Positions 53,681 through 60,709 of a stretch of DNA of 64,000 nucleotides are shown in pieces. The notes beneath the pieces were generated by a model. It was not told where the DNA came from and made no database searches. It saw only the letters and a program-made list of their open reading frames with translations. Origin of the DNA: Nocardia sp. NBC_00508 (GTDB lineage Bacteria > Actinomycetota > Actinomycetes > Mycobacteriales > Mycobacteriaceae); assembly GCF_036346875.1 (NCBI RefSeq), contig NZ_CP107852.1, positions 372,001-436,000 on the forward strand, read 5' to 3'. Numbering within the stretch: position 1 is the first letter of the stretch; every line of letters begins with the position of its first letter. A program made the position numbers and the translations under genes.

Positions 53681-53998
53681 TCATGTCGGTCTGTCCAAGC
53701 GCCCGGGCGGGGTCAGGCCGATGCCGTGCACCTCGCGGGTTCCGCCCAGCGGGACCAGCGAAACCCGCTGGGCGAGCCCCGGTTCGAAGCGCACCGCGGT
53801 CCCGGCCGGGATGTCGAGCCGACGGCCGTGCGCGGCGGCGCGGTCGAAGTCCAGCGCCGCGTTCGCCTGCGGGAAGTGCACATGGCTGCCGACCTGCACC
53901 GGCCGGTCGCCGGTATTGATCACCGCGAGCTCGATTCGGTCCGCGCCGGAATTCAGTTCGACGACGCCCTCGGCGCAGAAATATTCACCGGGAATCAT
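53681..53998 (-). CDS. ureB: Urease beta subunit
   Basis: The 105-residue protein has the usual pattern: [67 protein letters not shown] and [11 protein letters not shown]. It is full length. It lies nine bases after ureA in the same direction and supports the UreABC trimer of heterotrimers. Confidence 0.95.
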   Translation of the reverse strand: MIPGEYFCAEGVVELNSGADRIELAVINTGDRPVQVGSHVHFPQANAALDFDRAAAHGRRLDIPAGTAVRFEPGLAQRVSLVPLGGTREVHGIGLTPPGRLDRPT

Positions 53999-54007
53999 GC
54001 CGTCGTC

Positions 54008-54310
54008 CTAGCCGATCGGGTGGTGGACGGTGACGAGCTTGGTGCCGTCCGGGAAGGTCGCCTCGACCTGGACGTCGGGAATCATCTCCGGCACACCCTC
54101 CATCACGTCGGCGCGGGTGAGCACCGTCCGCCCCGAGGACATCAGCTCGGCGACCGTACGGCCGTCGCGTGCGCCCTCGAGTACGTGGTCGGTGATCAGC
54201 GCGACCGCCTCGGGATGGTTCAGCTTCAGTCCGCGCGCTTGCCTGCGCCGGGCCAGCTCGGCGGCGTAGCTGAGCAGCAGGCGCTCCTGTTCGTGCGGTG
54301 ACAGTCGCAT
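54008..54310 (-). CDS. ureA: Urease gamma subunit
   Basis: The 100-residue protein shows [51 protein letters not shown] and [20 protein letters not shown], complete for UreA. It is the first structural gene of the urease cluster. A hotdog thioesterase gene lies 76 bases upstream in the same direction. Confidence 0.95.
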   Translation of the reverse strand: MRLSPHEQERLLLSYAAELARRRQARGLKLNHPEAVALITDHVLEGARDGRTVAELMSSGRTVLTRADVMEGVPEMIPDVQVEATFPDGTKLVTVHHPIG

Positions 54311-54386
54311 CCGGGCTCCTCACCGGGTCGCAGTGGGGTGACGGACATTCTGGCACGCCGGTTCCGTCCTCGCCGGACGAGCGTAC

Positions 54387-54833
54387 TCAGGAACGGTGCG
54401 GCAGATTCTGCAACCGCACCTGCCCGCGCGCGACGGTGCGGCCCTGCTCGTCTGTGATGACGACCTGCCACAGCTGCTGGAGCCTGCCGCGATGCAGCGG
54501 CGTCGCCTCGCCGGTCAGCGTGCCTTCGCGCACCGCGCGCAGGAAGTCGGTGTTGTTGTTGACGCCGACCACCGTGCCCTGGTCACCGAACCAGATCCCG
54601 GCCGCGATGCTGGCGAGCGTTTCGATGACGGTGCAGTACACACCACCGTTCTGGATACCGGCGGGCTGGTAGAGGTGCGGCTTGACGACCCACTCGCCGC
54701 GCACCCGGTCGGGGGTCATTTCGGTGTAGCGCAGGCCGATCAGGTCGGCGAAGGTGCCTTCGCTGATCGTCGTCATCTCCTCCGGAGTGACATTCGCCAG
54801 CGAGCCGAATTCCTGGGTTTCCTGCTGTGTCAT
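54387..54833 (-). CDS. PaaI-type hotdog thioesterase
   Basis: The 148-residue protein has a single hotdog fold: FADLIGLRYTEMTPDRVRGEWVVKPHLYQPAGIQNGGVYCTVIETLASIAAGIW, with the N-G-G-V helix start and the catalytic Glu in the ET-L-A-S helix, then NNNTDFLRAVREGTLTGEATPLHRGRLQQLWQV. It should cleave an aryl- or acyl-CoA. It lies between the carbonic anhydrase and urease genes, all in one direction. Confidence 0.88.
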   Translation of the reverse strand: MTQQETQEFGSLANVTPEEMTTISEGTFADLIGLRYTEMTPDRVRGEWVVKPHLYQPAGIQNGGVYCTVIETLASIAAGIWFGDQGTVVGVNNNTDFLRAVREGTLTGEATPLHRGRLQQLWQVVITDEQGRTVARGQVRLQNLPHRS

Positions 54834-54875
54834 GCGTTCACTGTCGCATAGCGGGGAGCGCGGGCCGCAGCGGCC

Positions 54876-55703
54876 TCACCCGCCCGCCAGCGTGACCGTC
54901 CGCCCGTTCAACGGCTGGGTCGGCCGGTTGCTGTGCGCGAACAGCGTGCGGTACCGGTCCGCGTCGGCCGCTGCCACCGGTACCGGATTGCCGAGCACCG
55001 TCCAGGACACGCCTTCACTGCACGGTGGCGTGGTCAGCGAGCCCTGATACCGGAACTGGTCGACGACACCGGGCAGTAGCGCGCGCAGGTCGACCGGGCC
55101 GGTAACGGTGATCTCGGCGTCCACCGCCTGCGGCGCGAACGCGAGGATCGGGTCGAAGGCCGAAGGGTCCGGCGTGGCTTGCATGAGCACACCGAGCACG
55201 GCCGACTTACCCGCCGCGCTCTTGTGCACGAAGTGCACTTCCATCGTCGCGCCCGCCCCGTCCACCGTGTGCTCGCTCGGCAGATGGAAATGGAACTGCG
55301 CCAGGTCGAACGGCGTACCGTCGACCACGATGCGATTCCCATTGTCCGCCGGGAGGTTTGCCTGCACGGTGTGCCCGTTGTTCACCAGGGCCAGCTCGGG
55401 CACCGAGTGGTAGTCGACGGTGATGTGCTCGGACGGCTCGAGTCGTGCGTGGCTCGGCAGGTCGATGGGTGACTGCTGGTGGCCGCTCTTGCAGGCCAGA
55501 TAGTCCCGGTCGAGGTCGGCCCAATGGTCGGGCCCCTCCGCGTCGTAGTCCCAGTGCGGTGCGACGTGCGCGCTGCCGGGGATATCCACACGGCTGTGTA
55601 GTTCCGGCTGCTCGCCACCCCCGCAGGCGGGAATGACGAGCACTGCCGCGGCGGCCGAGACGGCTGCGATCGAACGGAAACGGGACGCTCTGATGCTGGG
55701 CAA
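54876..55703 (-). CDS. Alpha-class carbonic anhydrase lipoprotein
   Basis: The 275-residue protein begins with a lipoprotein-like signal (SAAAAVLVIPACGGG; Cys near 27). The mature enzyme has HWDYDAEGPDHW, SPIDLPSHARLE, the zinc ligands QFHFHLPSEHTVDG and MEVHFVHKS, and SLTTPPCSEGVSWTV, diagnostic of alpha carbonic anhydrases. It interconverts carbon dioxide and bicarbonate outside the membrane. The start is a TTG at 55703 with GAGGGG upstream. Its closeness to urease genes suggests joint handling of urea-derived carbon dioxide. Confidence 0.92.
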   Translation of the reverse strand: MPSIRASRFRSIAAVSAAAAVLVIPACGGGEQPELHSRVDIPGSAHVAPHWDYDAEGPDHWADLDRDYLACKSGHQQSPIDLPSHARLEPSEHITVDYHSVPELALVNNGHTVQANLPADNGNRIVVDGTPFDLAQFHFHLPSEHTVDGAGATMEVHFVHKSAAGKSAVLGVLMQATPDPSAFDPILAFAPQAVDAEITVTGPVDLRALLPGVVDQFRYQGSLTTPPCSEGVSWTVLGNPVPVAAADADRYRTLFAHSNRPTQPLNGRTVTLAGG

Positions 55704-55751
55704 GGCACAACCCCTCGGACTACCGGTGAGTCGCGGCGGAGGCCCGCCCGA

Positions 55752-56795
55752 TCACGCACGGCCTCGCCGACGACTCGGATGCGGTGCGCGGCACTGCGCA
55801 CCGATGATCGCGACACGGTACCGGGCGGGTCCGCGATGCGCCGATGGCCGACCGACGCCTGCTCGGACGACGAATGTCCTTGTGTCAGCGGGTTTCCCGT
55901 TCGTGTCGGCGTCAGCGTAGACCTGGGGTCGCACGGCACGCCAGAGCAGGGCGCCGCGACAAAGTTCACACCGGAACAGAGCGACGGGCCCCACCGGTGG
56001 GTGGAGCCCGTCGCGGCACGGGATCGGGGGTCGCCGCAGCCCTCGGGACTCTCGCACGATCCGTACGCCGACCACAGTATAGGTCAGGTACCTAACTACG
56101 CAATAGCCCGAGCGGCGCACCGGAAGTCCGCGCTCCCCCATGGCCGCCAGCAACCCTCGGCCGCGTTGCGCGCCGGCGGCCGAATCGGTCCGCGCGAGAT
56201 CCGGTACGTAAGTCGAAGCGCCCGCGATGGATTCGACGACGAGCGACCAGAACCGGCGGCGACTCAATCCGGAACAGCGCGCCATGTTCTCCTGCACGAT
56301 CGTCAGCGCGGACTCACAGCGATGCGCGAGCCAGACATACATCGCCTCCGCGCAGGGCAAGGCGACCACGCCCGGCTCGCCCGCGAGCGGATCGCCGTCC
56401 AGCACCCGAATCGTCGGATCCGACAAGCCCGCCCAATCGACACCACCGTCGTTGTCGGTGTGGATCCAGAGGTTCTCCAGGCCGGGGTCCCAGGCCCGCC
56501 CCTCCGCGACGAGCAGCGCGACCACCCGCCCGGCGATCGCGTGAATCAGCGCTGTCGCAACCACTTCCGCGGCGATGTCGGCACTGATCATCTCCGCCGC
56601 ATGACGCCGGTACATGAGTTCGACGCGCCCTTCGCGCACGCCGTCCGACAGCCGCCACCAGCGCCGCTTGCCCTGCTCCGCCATCGCCGCCACGGCGTAG
56701 ACCCGCGGATGCTCCGGTTGCAGCGCGCGGAGCCGGGCGCAGGCGCGTCCGAACGCCATCGTCGAGCGATGGGGCGTGGTGATGAGCTCGGTCAT
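55752..56795 (-). CDS. Iron-regulated protein, FhuF/IucA-IucC-terminal-like, doubtful 3' end
   Basis: The ATG at 56795 has AGGAGG upstream. Residues 1-240 look real: RWWRLSDGVREGRVELMYRRHAAEM, ALIHAIAGRVVALLVAEGRAWDPGLENLWIHTDND and IVQENMARCSGLSRRRFWSLVVESI recall the ferric-reductase (FhuF) like proteins next to siderophore systems. The last 110 residues are poor coding and the frame runs through a promoter-like and a strong terminator-like sequence. The CxxC-type iron-sulfur end of FhuF is not present. It is divergent from the iron ABC genes with an IdeR box between, so iron control is likely. Confidence 0.5.
   Translation of the reverse strand: MTELITTPHRSTMAFGRACARLRALQPEHPRVYAVAAMAEQGKRRWWRLSDGVREGRVELMYRRHAAEMISADIAAEVVATALIHAIAGRVVALLVAEGRAWDPGLENLWIHTDNDGGVDWAGLSDPTIRVLDGDPLAGEPGVVALPCAEAMYVWLAHRCESALTIVQENMARCSGLSRRRFWSLVVESIAGASTYVPDLARTDSAAGAQRGRGLLAAMGERGLPVRRSGYCVVRYLTYTVVGVRIVRESRGLRRPPIPCRDGLHPPVGPVALFRCELCRGALLWRAVRPQVYADADTNGKPADTRTFVVRAGVGRPSAHRGPARYRVAIIGAQCRAPHPSRRRGRA
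55981..56014 (-). terminator. Strong hairpin, probable intrinsic terminator
   Basis: A 14-base stem (one G-U) between GCGACGGGCCCCAC and GTGGAGCCCGTCGC with a six-base loop is the strongest hairpin I noticed in the window. On the minus strand it is followed by a short T-rich run. It lies inside the open frame of the gene above, arguing that real transcription ends here. Confidence 0.55.
55981..56069 (-). ncRNA. Candidate small RNA
   Basis: A promoter-like pair (TTGCGT, 16 bases, TATACT) on the minus strand would start a transcript near 56069, and the hairpin at 55981-56014 would end it after about 90 bases. No known RNA family matches. It could equally be a leader or an accident of composition. 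Confidence 0.25.
56076..56103 (-). promoter_or_regulatory. Promoter-like sequence inside the FhuF-like frame
   Basis: TTGCGT at 56103-56098 and TATACT at 56081-56076 lie 16 bases apart. The spacer holds AGGTACCT, a perfect palindrome next to a half iron-box TTAGGT, so an iron-responsive factor may bind here, although the spacing differs from an IdeR box. Confidence 0.4.
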
Positions 56796-56867
56796 CGAAC
56801 CTCCTCGGGAATCGGCTCCGTCGCGATGCGCGCCGGGCATTCGGCCGTGCACTGTCGATAGCGAAAG

Positions 56868-56886
56868 ATAGGTTAGGCTTACCAGA
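56868..56886. promoter_or_regulatory. IdeR/DtxR iron box
   Basis: The 19 bases from 56868 match the IdeR consensus at about 16 positions (core TAGGTTAGGCTTACC). It lies between the divergent FhuF-like and Fe-siderophore permease genes, so both are expected to be repressed by iron-loaded IdeR. Confidence 0.75.
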
Positions 56887-56927
56887 CCTAGCAACCGTAC
56901 CGCCGATTCCAGGAGCAGTTCGTCGCC

Positions 56928-57974
56928 GTGACCTCCCTTGCCACCGTGAGGCGGCGTCGACTCTCCGGGCTCCTCGCCGTGACCGCCCTGCTGCTGCTCG
57001 CCGTGGTGGCCGGTATCGCGGTCGGCGCACGCTCGCTCGCGCCGGGAACCGTGTACGACGCCGTGCAGCATGCGCTCACCTGCCCGGGCGGAGCCTTCAC
57101 CTGTGCGGCCGGTTCGACCGAAGCACAGATCGTGCGCGGCCTGCGTCTTCCTCGGACCGCGCTGGCGCTGGTCTGCGGGGCGGCGCTGGGCATCGCAGGC
57201 GCGCTCATCCAGGGATACACCCGCAACCCGCTCGCCGACGCCGGATTGCTCGGCCTCAATGCGGGCGCCGCCTTCCTCGCGGCACTGAGCGTGTACCTGT
57301 TCTCGTTCAGCGCACCCGAGCAGTACATCTGGTTCGCGTTCGCCGGAGCGCTGCTCGCCGGGCTCGTGGTGTTCGGGGCCTCGGCAGTGGGCGGCGGGAA
57401 GGCGAGCCCGTTGAGCCTGGTGCTCGCGGGCGCCGCGGTGACCGCGTTCCTGCAGGCGATGACGAACGCCCTCGTGCTGTTGGACGCGTCGGCGCTGGAC
57501 GCCTACCGGTTCTGGGTGGTCGGTACAGTCGCGGGCCGCGACGCCGAGGTGTTCTGGCAAGTGCTTCCGTTTCTGCTGGGCGGCATGCTGCTCGCCGTGG
57601 TGGCGGCGCCGGGACTGAATCTGATCGGCCTCGGCGACGAGGTCGCGCGCGGGCTCGGCGTGCACGTCGGCCGCAGCCGGGCGCTCGGACTGGCGGCCAT
57701 CGTGCTGCTGGCGGGCGCGGCCACGGCGGCGGTGGGGCCGATCGCGTTCCTCGGCCTTGCCGTCCCGCATCTCGCGCGGACCGTCACGGGACCGGACTAT
57801 CGCTGGCTGATTCCCTATTCCGGCCTCATCGGCGCGTTGCTGCTGCTGATCGCCGATATCGTCGGCCGCCTAGTGGTCCGGCCGGGCGAGCTGGAGGTCG
57901 GGGTGATGCTCGCCGCGCTCGGCGCGCCGTTCTTCCTCGCGTTCGTTCGGCGACGGAAGCTGGTCAGCCTGTGA
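56928..57974 (+). CDS. Fe-siderophore ABC transporter permease (FecCD type), first
   Basis: The 348-residue protein has nine or ten membrane helices and the FecCD signatures: LRLPRTALALVCGAALGIAGALIQGYTRNPLADAGLLGLNAGAA, GVHVGRSRALGL and GPIAFLGLAVPHLARTVTGPDYRWLIP. The GTG at 56928 has AGGAG upstream. It is preceded by an IdeR box. It ends in GTGA, overlapping the first unit of the tandem repeat between the two permease genes. Confidence 0.92.
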   Translation: MTSLATVRRRRLSGLLAVTALLLLAVVAGIAVGARSLAPGTVYDAVQHALTCPGGAFTCAAGSTEAQIVRGLRLPRTALALVCGAALGIAGALIQGYTRNPLADAGLLGLNAGAAFLAALSVYLFSFSAPEQYIWFAFAGALLAGLVVFGASAVGGGKASPLSLVLAGAAVTAFLQAMTNALVLLDASALDAYRFWVVGTVAGRDAEVFWQVLPFLLGGMLLAVVAAPGLNLIGLGDEVARGLGVHVGRSRALGLAAIVLLAGAATAAVGPIAFLGLAVPHLARTVTGPDYRWLIPYSGLIGALLLLIADIVGRLVVRPGELEVGVMLAALGAPFFLAFVRRRKLVSL

Positions 57975-58219
57975 CCATTTCGCTGCGAACCATGAGCGCG
58001 CGGCCGATGCCGCGGGTCGCTGTCGATGGCGCCGCGGAAGTTCGGGAAGCCCGTGCGGACCGCATGCCGAACAACTTACGAGCGACCCGCCGTTGGCTCA
58101 CTGTTGACGATGCTGCGAAAGTTGATGACCCTGTGACGGTTTCGTTGCGAACAACGAGGAAGCCGCCCGGTCGGGTCAGGAGGCCGTCGATGCTGTCGCG
58201 GAAGTCGGTGGTCCTGTGA
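57971..58219 (+). CDS. Small ORF built from repeated permease-start copies
   Basis: This 82-codon frame starts at a GTG overlapping the first permease stop (GTGA) and stops overlapping the second permease start (GTGA). Its peptide has copies of one motif, VTISLRTMSARP and VTVSLRTTRKPP, that match the N-terminus of the second permease, VTVSLQTTSARP. It is hydrophilic and without a domain. It probably arose by tandem duplication of the permease 5' end and may act only to keep translation coupled. Confidence 0.45.
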   Translation: MTISLRTMSARPMPRVAVDGAAEVREARADRMPNNLRATRRWLTVDDAAKVDDPVTVSLRTTRKPPGRVRRPSMLSRKSVVL

Positions 58220-58298
58220 CGGTTTCGCTGCAAACCACGAGCGCACGGCCCGCCCTGCGCGTTGGTCCGGTGTCGATGGTGCTGCAGCCGGCGATGCT
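57971..58298 (+). repeat. Four imperfect ~82-bp tandem copies including GTG starts
   Basis: Units begin with GTG at 57971, 58053, 58133 and 58216 (periods 82, 80 and 83). They share the start GTGACGGTTTCG-TGCGAAC and the end GTCGATGCTG-GCGGAAGT, with the second unit most diverged. The fourth copy is the real 5' end of the second permease. Confidence 0.75.
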
Positions 58299-59307
58299 GC
58301 TGATCGTCACGGCGCTCACCGCGATCACGCTCGGACTGCTGTGCCTCGACATCGCGGTCGGCGAGTCACATCTGCCGCTCGGGCGCGTGCTGGACGTGCT
58401 GACCGGAGGCGGCACCAAAGCGCAGCGGTTCATCGTGCTGGAATCACGGTTGCCGCGCGCGCTCATCGCGCTGATGGTCGGTCTCGCGCTCGGCCTCGCG
58501 GGCGCGCTCACCCAGTCCATCCTGCACAACCCGCTGGCCGCGCCGGACATGCTGGGCATCACCTCCGGGGCGAGCCTGGGCGCGGTAGCCATGATGGTCG
58601 CCGGCGGCGGCGCGAGCACCGGACTGGCCGCCACGGTGGGCACGCCGCTGGCCGCGCTGGCCGGCGGCCTGCTCACCGCGGTGGCCATCTACCTGCTCGC
58701 CTGGGGGCGCAGCCCCTCCGGTGAACGCGGCGCTACCGGGCTGCGGCTGGTGCTGATCGGCGTCGGCGTGAACGCACTGCTGCTGGCGGGCATCAACGCG
58801 CAGCTCACCCGCGCAAGCCTGGCGGACGCCCAGCGCGCGCAGCTGTGGCTGACCGGATCGCTGAACTCGGCCGACTCCGCGCATCTGGGGCCGACGGTGA
58901 TCGCGGTGGCCGCCGTCGCCGTCGTAGCACTCGGCTCCGCCCGCACGCTCGCCGCACTGCGCCTCGGCGCGGAGACCACGCGTGCGCTCGGCGTGCGGAT
59001 CCAGACCCAGCAGGCCGTGCTGATCGGCGCCGCCGTGGTCGCCGCGTCGGTGGCCACCGCCGCCGCCGGGCCGGTCGGCTTCATCGCCCTCACCGCGCCG
59101 CAGATCGCGCGACGCCTCCTGCGCACCCCCGGCGAACCGCTCGTCGGCTCGGCCCTGGTCGGCGCGATGCTGGTGGTCGGCGCGGATGTCGCGTCGCGCA
59201 CGGTGTTCCCCGTCGATCTTCCGGTCGGTGTCGTGACCGCGCTGTTCGGCGGCCCGTTCCTGCTGTATCTGCTCGTGCGTATGAACCGGAAGGCGACGCT
59301 GTCATGA
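58216..59307 (+). CDS. Fe-siderophore ABC transporter permease (FecCD type), second
   Basis: The 363-residue protein has the same FecCD pattern: SRLPRALIALMVGLALGLAGALTQSILHNPLAAPDMLGITSGASLGAV, LGVRIQTQQAVLIGAAVV and GPVGFIALTAPQIARRLLRTPGEPLV. Its start lies in the last of four tandem repeats. It ends in ATGA, overlapping the ATPase gene. The two different permeases would form a heterodimeric channel as in FepDG. Confidence 0.92.
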   Translation: MTVSLQTTSARPALRVGPVSMVLQPAMLLIVTALTAITLGLLCLDIAVGESHLPLGRVLDVLTGGGTKAQRFIVLESRLPRALIALMVGLALGLAGALTQSILHNPLAAPDMLGITSGASLGAVAMMVAGGGASTGLAATVGTPLAALAGGLLTAVAIYLLAWGRSPSGERGATGLRLVLIGVGVNALLLAGINAQLTRASLADAQRAQLWLTGSLNSADSAHLGPTVIAVAAVAVVALGSARTLAALRLGAETTRALGVRIQTQQAVLIGAAVVAASVATAAAGPVGFIALTAPQIARRLLRTPGEPLVGSALVGAMLVVGADVASRTVFPVDLPVGVVTALFGGPFLLYLLVRMNRKATLS

Positions 59308-60218
59308 CGATCGCAGACACCACTCCCGATACCAGGGAGCAGACCGACGCATTGGAGCACCGGCTCGGCGCCGACGGCGTCACCCTCGGCTACGGGGAAC
59401 GGGTGATCGTCAACGGGCTGAGTCTGGACATCGCGCCCGGCGTGATCACCACGGTGATCGGACCGAACGGCTGCGGAAAGTCCACGCTGCTGCGCTCGCT
59501 CGGCCGCCTGCTGCGGCCGCGGGAAGGCCGAGTCCTGTTGGACGGCAAGGCCATTTCGACGATGCGGACCAAGGACGTCGCTCGCATCATAGGCATGCTT
59601 CCGCAATCGCCGGTCGCTCCGGAAGGACTCACCGTCGCCGATCTCGTCGCCCGCGGACGCCACCCGCACCAGTCCTGGTTCCGGCAGTGGTCGGCCGCGG
59701 ACGAAGCGGAGGTGACGACCGCGCTGGAACACACCGGCATCGCCGATCTGGCCGACCGCGCGCTAGACGAACTGTCCGGCGGACAACGCCAGCGCGCCTG
59801 GATCTCTATGGCGCTGGCCCAGGGCACCGACATCCTCCTGCTCGACGAGCCGACCACCTACCTCGATCTGGCGCATTCGATCGAGGTGCTCGACCTGGTC
59901 GACCGGCTGCACGCCGATCTGGGGCGCACCGTGGTCATGGTGTTGCACGATCTGAACCTCGCGATCCGCTACAGCGACCAGCTGGTGGTCATGCACGCCG
60001 GACGCGTCGTCGCCACCGGCGCGCCGGCCGAGGTGATGTCGGTCGAGCTGCTGCGCGAGGTCTTCGCGCTGGACGCCACCGTGTTCGAGGACCCGGTCTC
60101 GGGCCGGCCGATGATCGTGCCGATCGGCGCAAGGCATGTGCGTGGAAAGGCAGGCGGACCGGACTACGCGGGGCCGGGAGCCACGCCTATGAGAAATGCC
60201 ACACCAGCTACTTCATAG
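59304..60218 (+). CDS. Fe-siderophore ABC transporter ATP-binding protein (FepC type)
   Basis: The 304-residue protein has Walker A GPNGCGKST, the signature LSGGQRQRAWISMALAQ, Walker B ILLLDEPTTYLDL and the switch His in VLHDLNLAIRY, with the GRHPHQSWFRQWS insert typical of iron-siderophore ATPases. It overlaps the second permease by four bases. No substrate-binding lipoprotein gene is present beside it. Confidence 0.94.
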   Translation: MTIADTTPDTREQTDALEHRLGADGVTLGYGERVIVNGLSLDIAPGVITTVIGPNGCGKSTLLRSLGRLLRPREGRVLLDGKAISTMRTKDVARIIGMLPQSPVAPEGLTVADLVARGRHPHQSWFRQWSAADEAEVTTALEHTGIADLADRALDELSGGQRQRAWISMALAQGTDILLLDEPTTYLDLAHSIEVLDLVDRLHADLGRTVVMVLHDLNLAIRYSDQLVVMHAGRVVATGAPAEVMSVELLREVFALDATVFEDPVSGRPMIVPIGARHVRGKAGGPDYAGPGATPMRNATPATS

Positions 60219-60237
60219 TTACGACACCCTGTAGTAC
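60219..60237. promoter_or_regulatory. Imperfect palindrome, probable BlaI-type operator
   Basis: TTACGACA and TGTAGTAC flank a three-base centre and pair at six of eight positions, with the ACA...TGT core of MecI/BlaI sites. It begins at the ABC gene stop and lies 34 bases before the BlaI-like gene, suggesting autoregulation. Confidence 0.45.
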
Positions 60238-60258
60238 GCATCGGCGTCGTTGAGTACC

Positions 60259-60264
60259 TAAGAT
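60259..60264 (+). promoter_or_regulatory. Probable -10 element of the BlaI-like gene
   Basis: TAAGAT lies six bases before the ATG at 60271, giving a leaderless start just after the operator-like palindrome. Confidence 0.4.
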
Positions 60265-60270
60265 TGTGGG

Positions 60271-60666
60271 ATGGCAGGTCTTGGTGAACTCGAGAAAGCG
60301 GTCATGGACCAGTTGTGGTCGGCCGACGAACCACAGACGGTCCGGCAGGTGCACGAGGCGCTCGCCGCACGCCGTGAGCTCGCGTACACCACGGTGATGA
60401 CCGTGCTGCAACGTCTGGCGAAGAAGAACCTCGTGGTCCAGCGGCGCGACGACCGCGCCCACCGCTACGCGCCGGTGCACACCCGCGACGAGCTCGTGGC
60501 CAGCCTGATGTTCGACGCGCTGCAACAGGCCGAGGAGGCGGGCAGCCGCGCCGCCGCGCTCGTGCACTTCGTGGAACAGGTCGGCAAGGATGAGGCTGCC
60601 GCGCTACGGGAAGCACTCGCTAAGCTCGAAGCAACCGAGGAGGGTTCGGCACCGCCGCCGCAGTAG
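60271..60666 (+). CDS. BlaI/MecI/CopY-family repressor
   Basis: The 131-residue protein has the winged HTH LGELEKAVMDQLWSADEPQTVRQVHEALAARRELAYTTVMTVLQRLAKKNLVVQRRDDRAHRYAPVHTRDEL, followed by the dimerisation helices. BlaI proteins repress beta-lactamase or respiratory and copper genes and are cleaved on signal. It is followed by an M56 metallopeptidase gene, the usual signal-transducing partner. Confidence 0.92.
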   Translation: MAGLGELEKAVMDQLWSADEPQTVRQVHEALAARRELAYTTVMTVLQRLAKKNLVVQRRDDRAHRYAPVHTRDELVASLMFDALQQAEEAGSRAAALVHFVEQVGKDEAAALREALAKLEATEEGSAPPPQ

Positions 60667-60709
60667 ACTCCTCGGGCGCCCTGGCCCCACAACGCAGTGA
60701 GCTGAGTCG

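Noticed and set aside
53391..53684. A 97-codon gene between ureB and ureC
   Set aside because: It overlaps the ureC start neatly but its composition is low-complexity Arg/Gly/Ser with no family; kept only as a spacer note.
56081..56098. A second full IdeR box in the FhuF-like frame
   Set aside because: Half sites resemble the consensus but the spacing between them is two bases too short.
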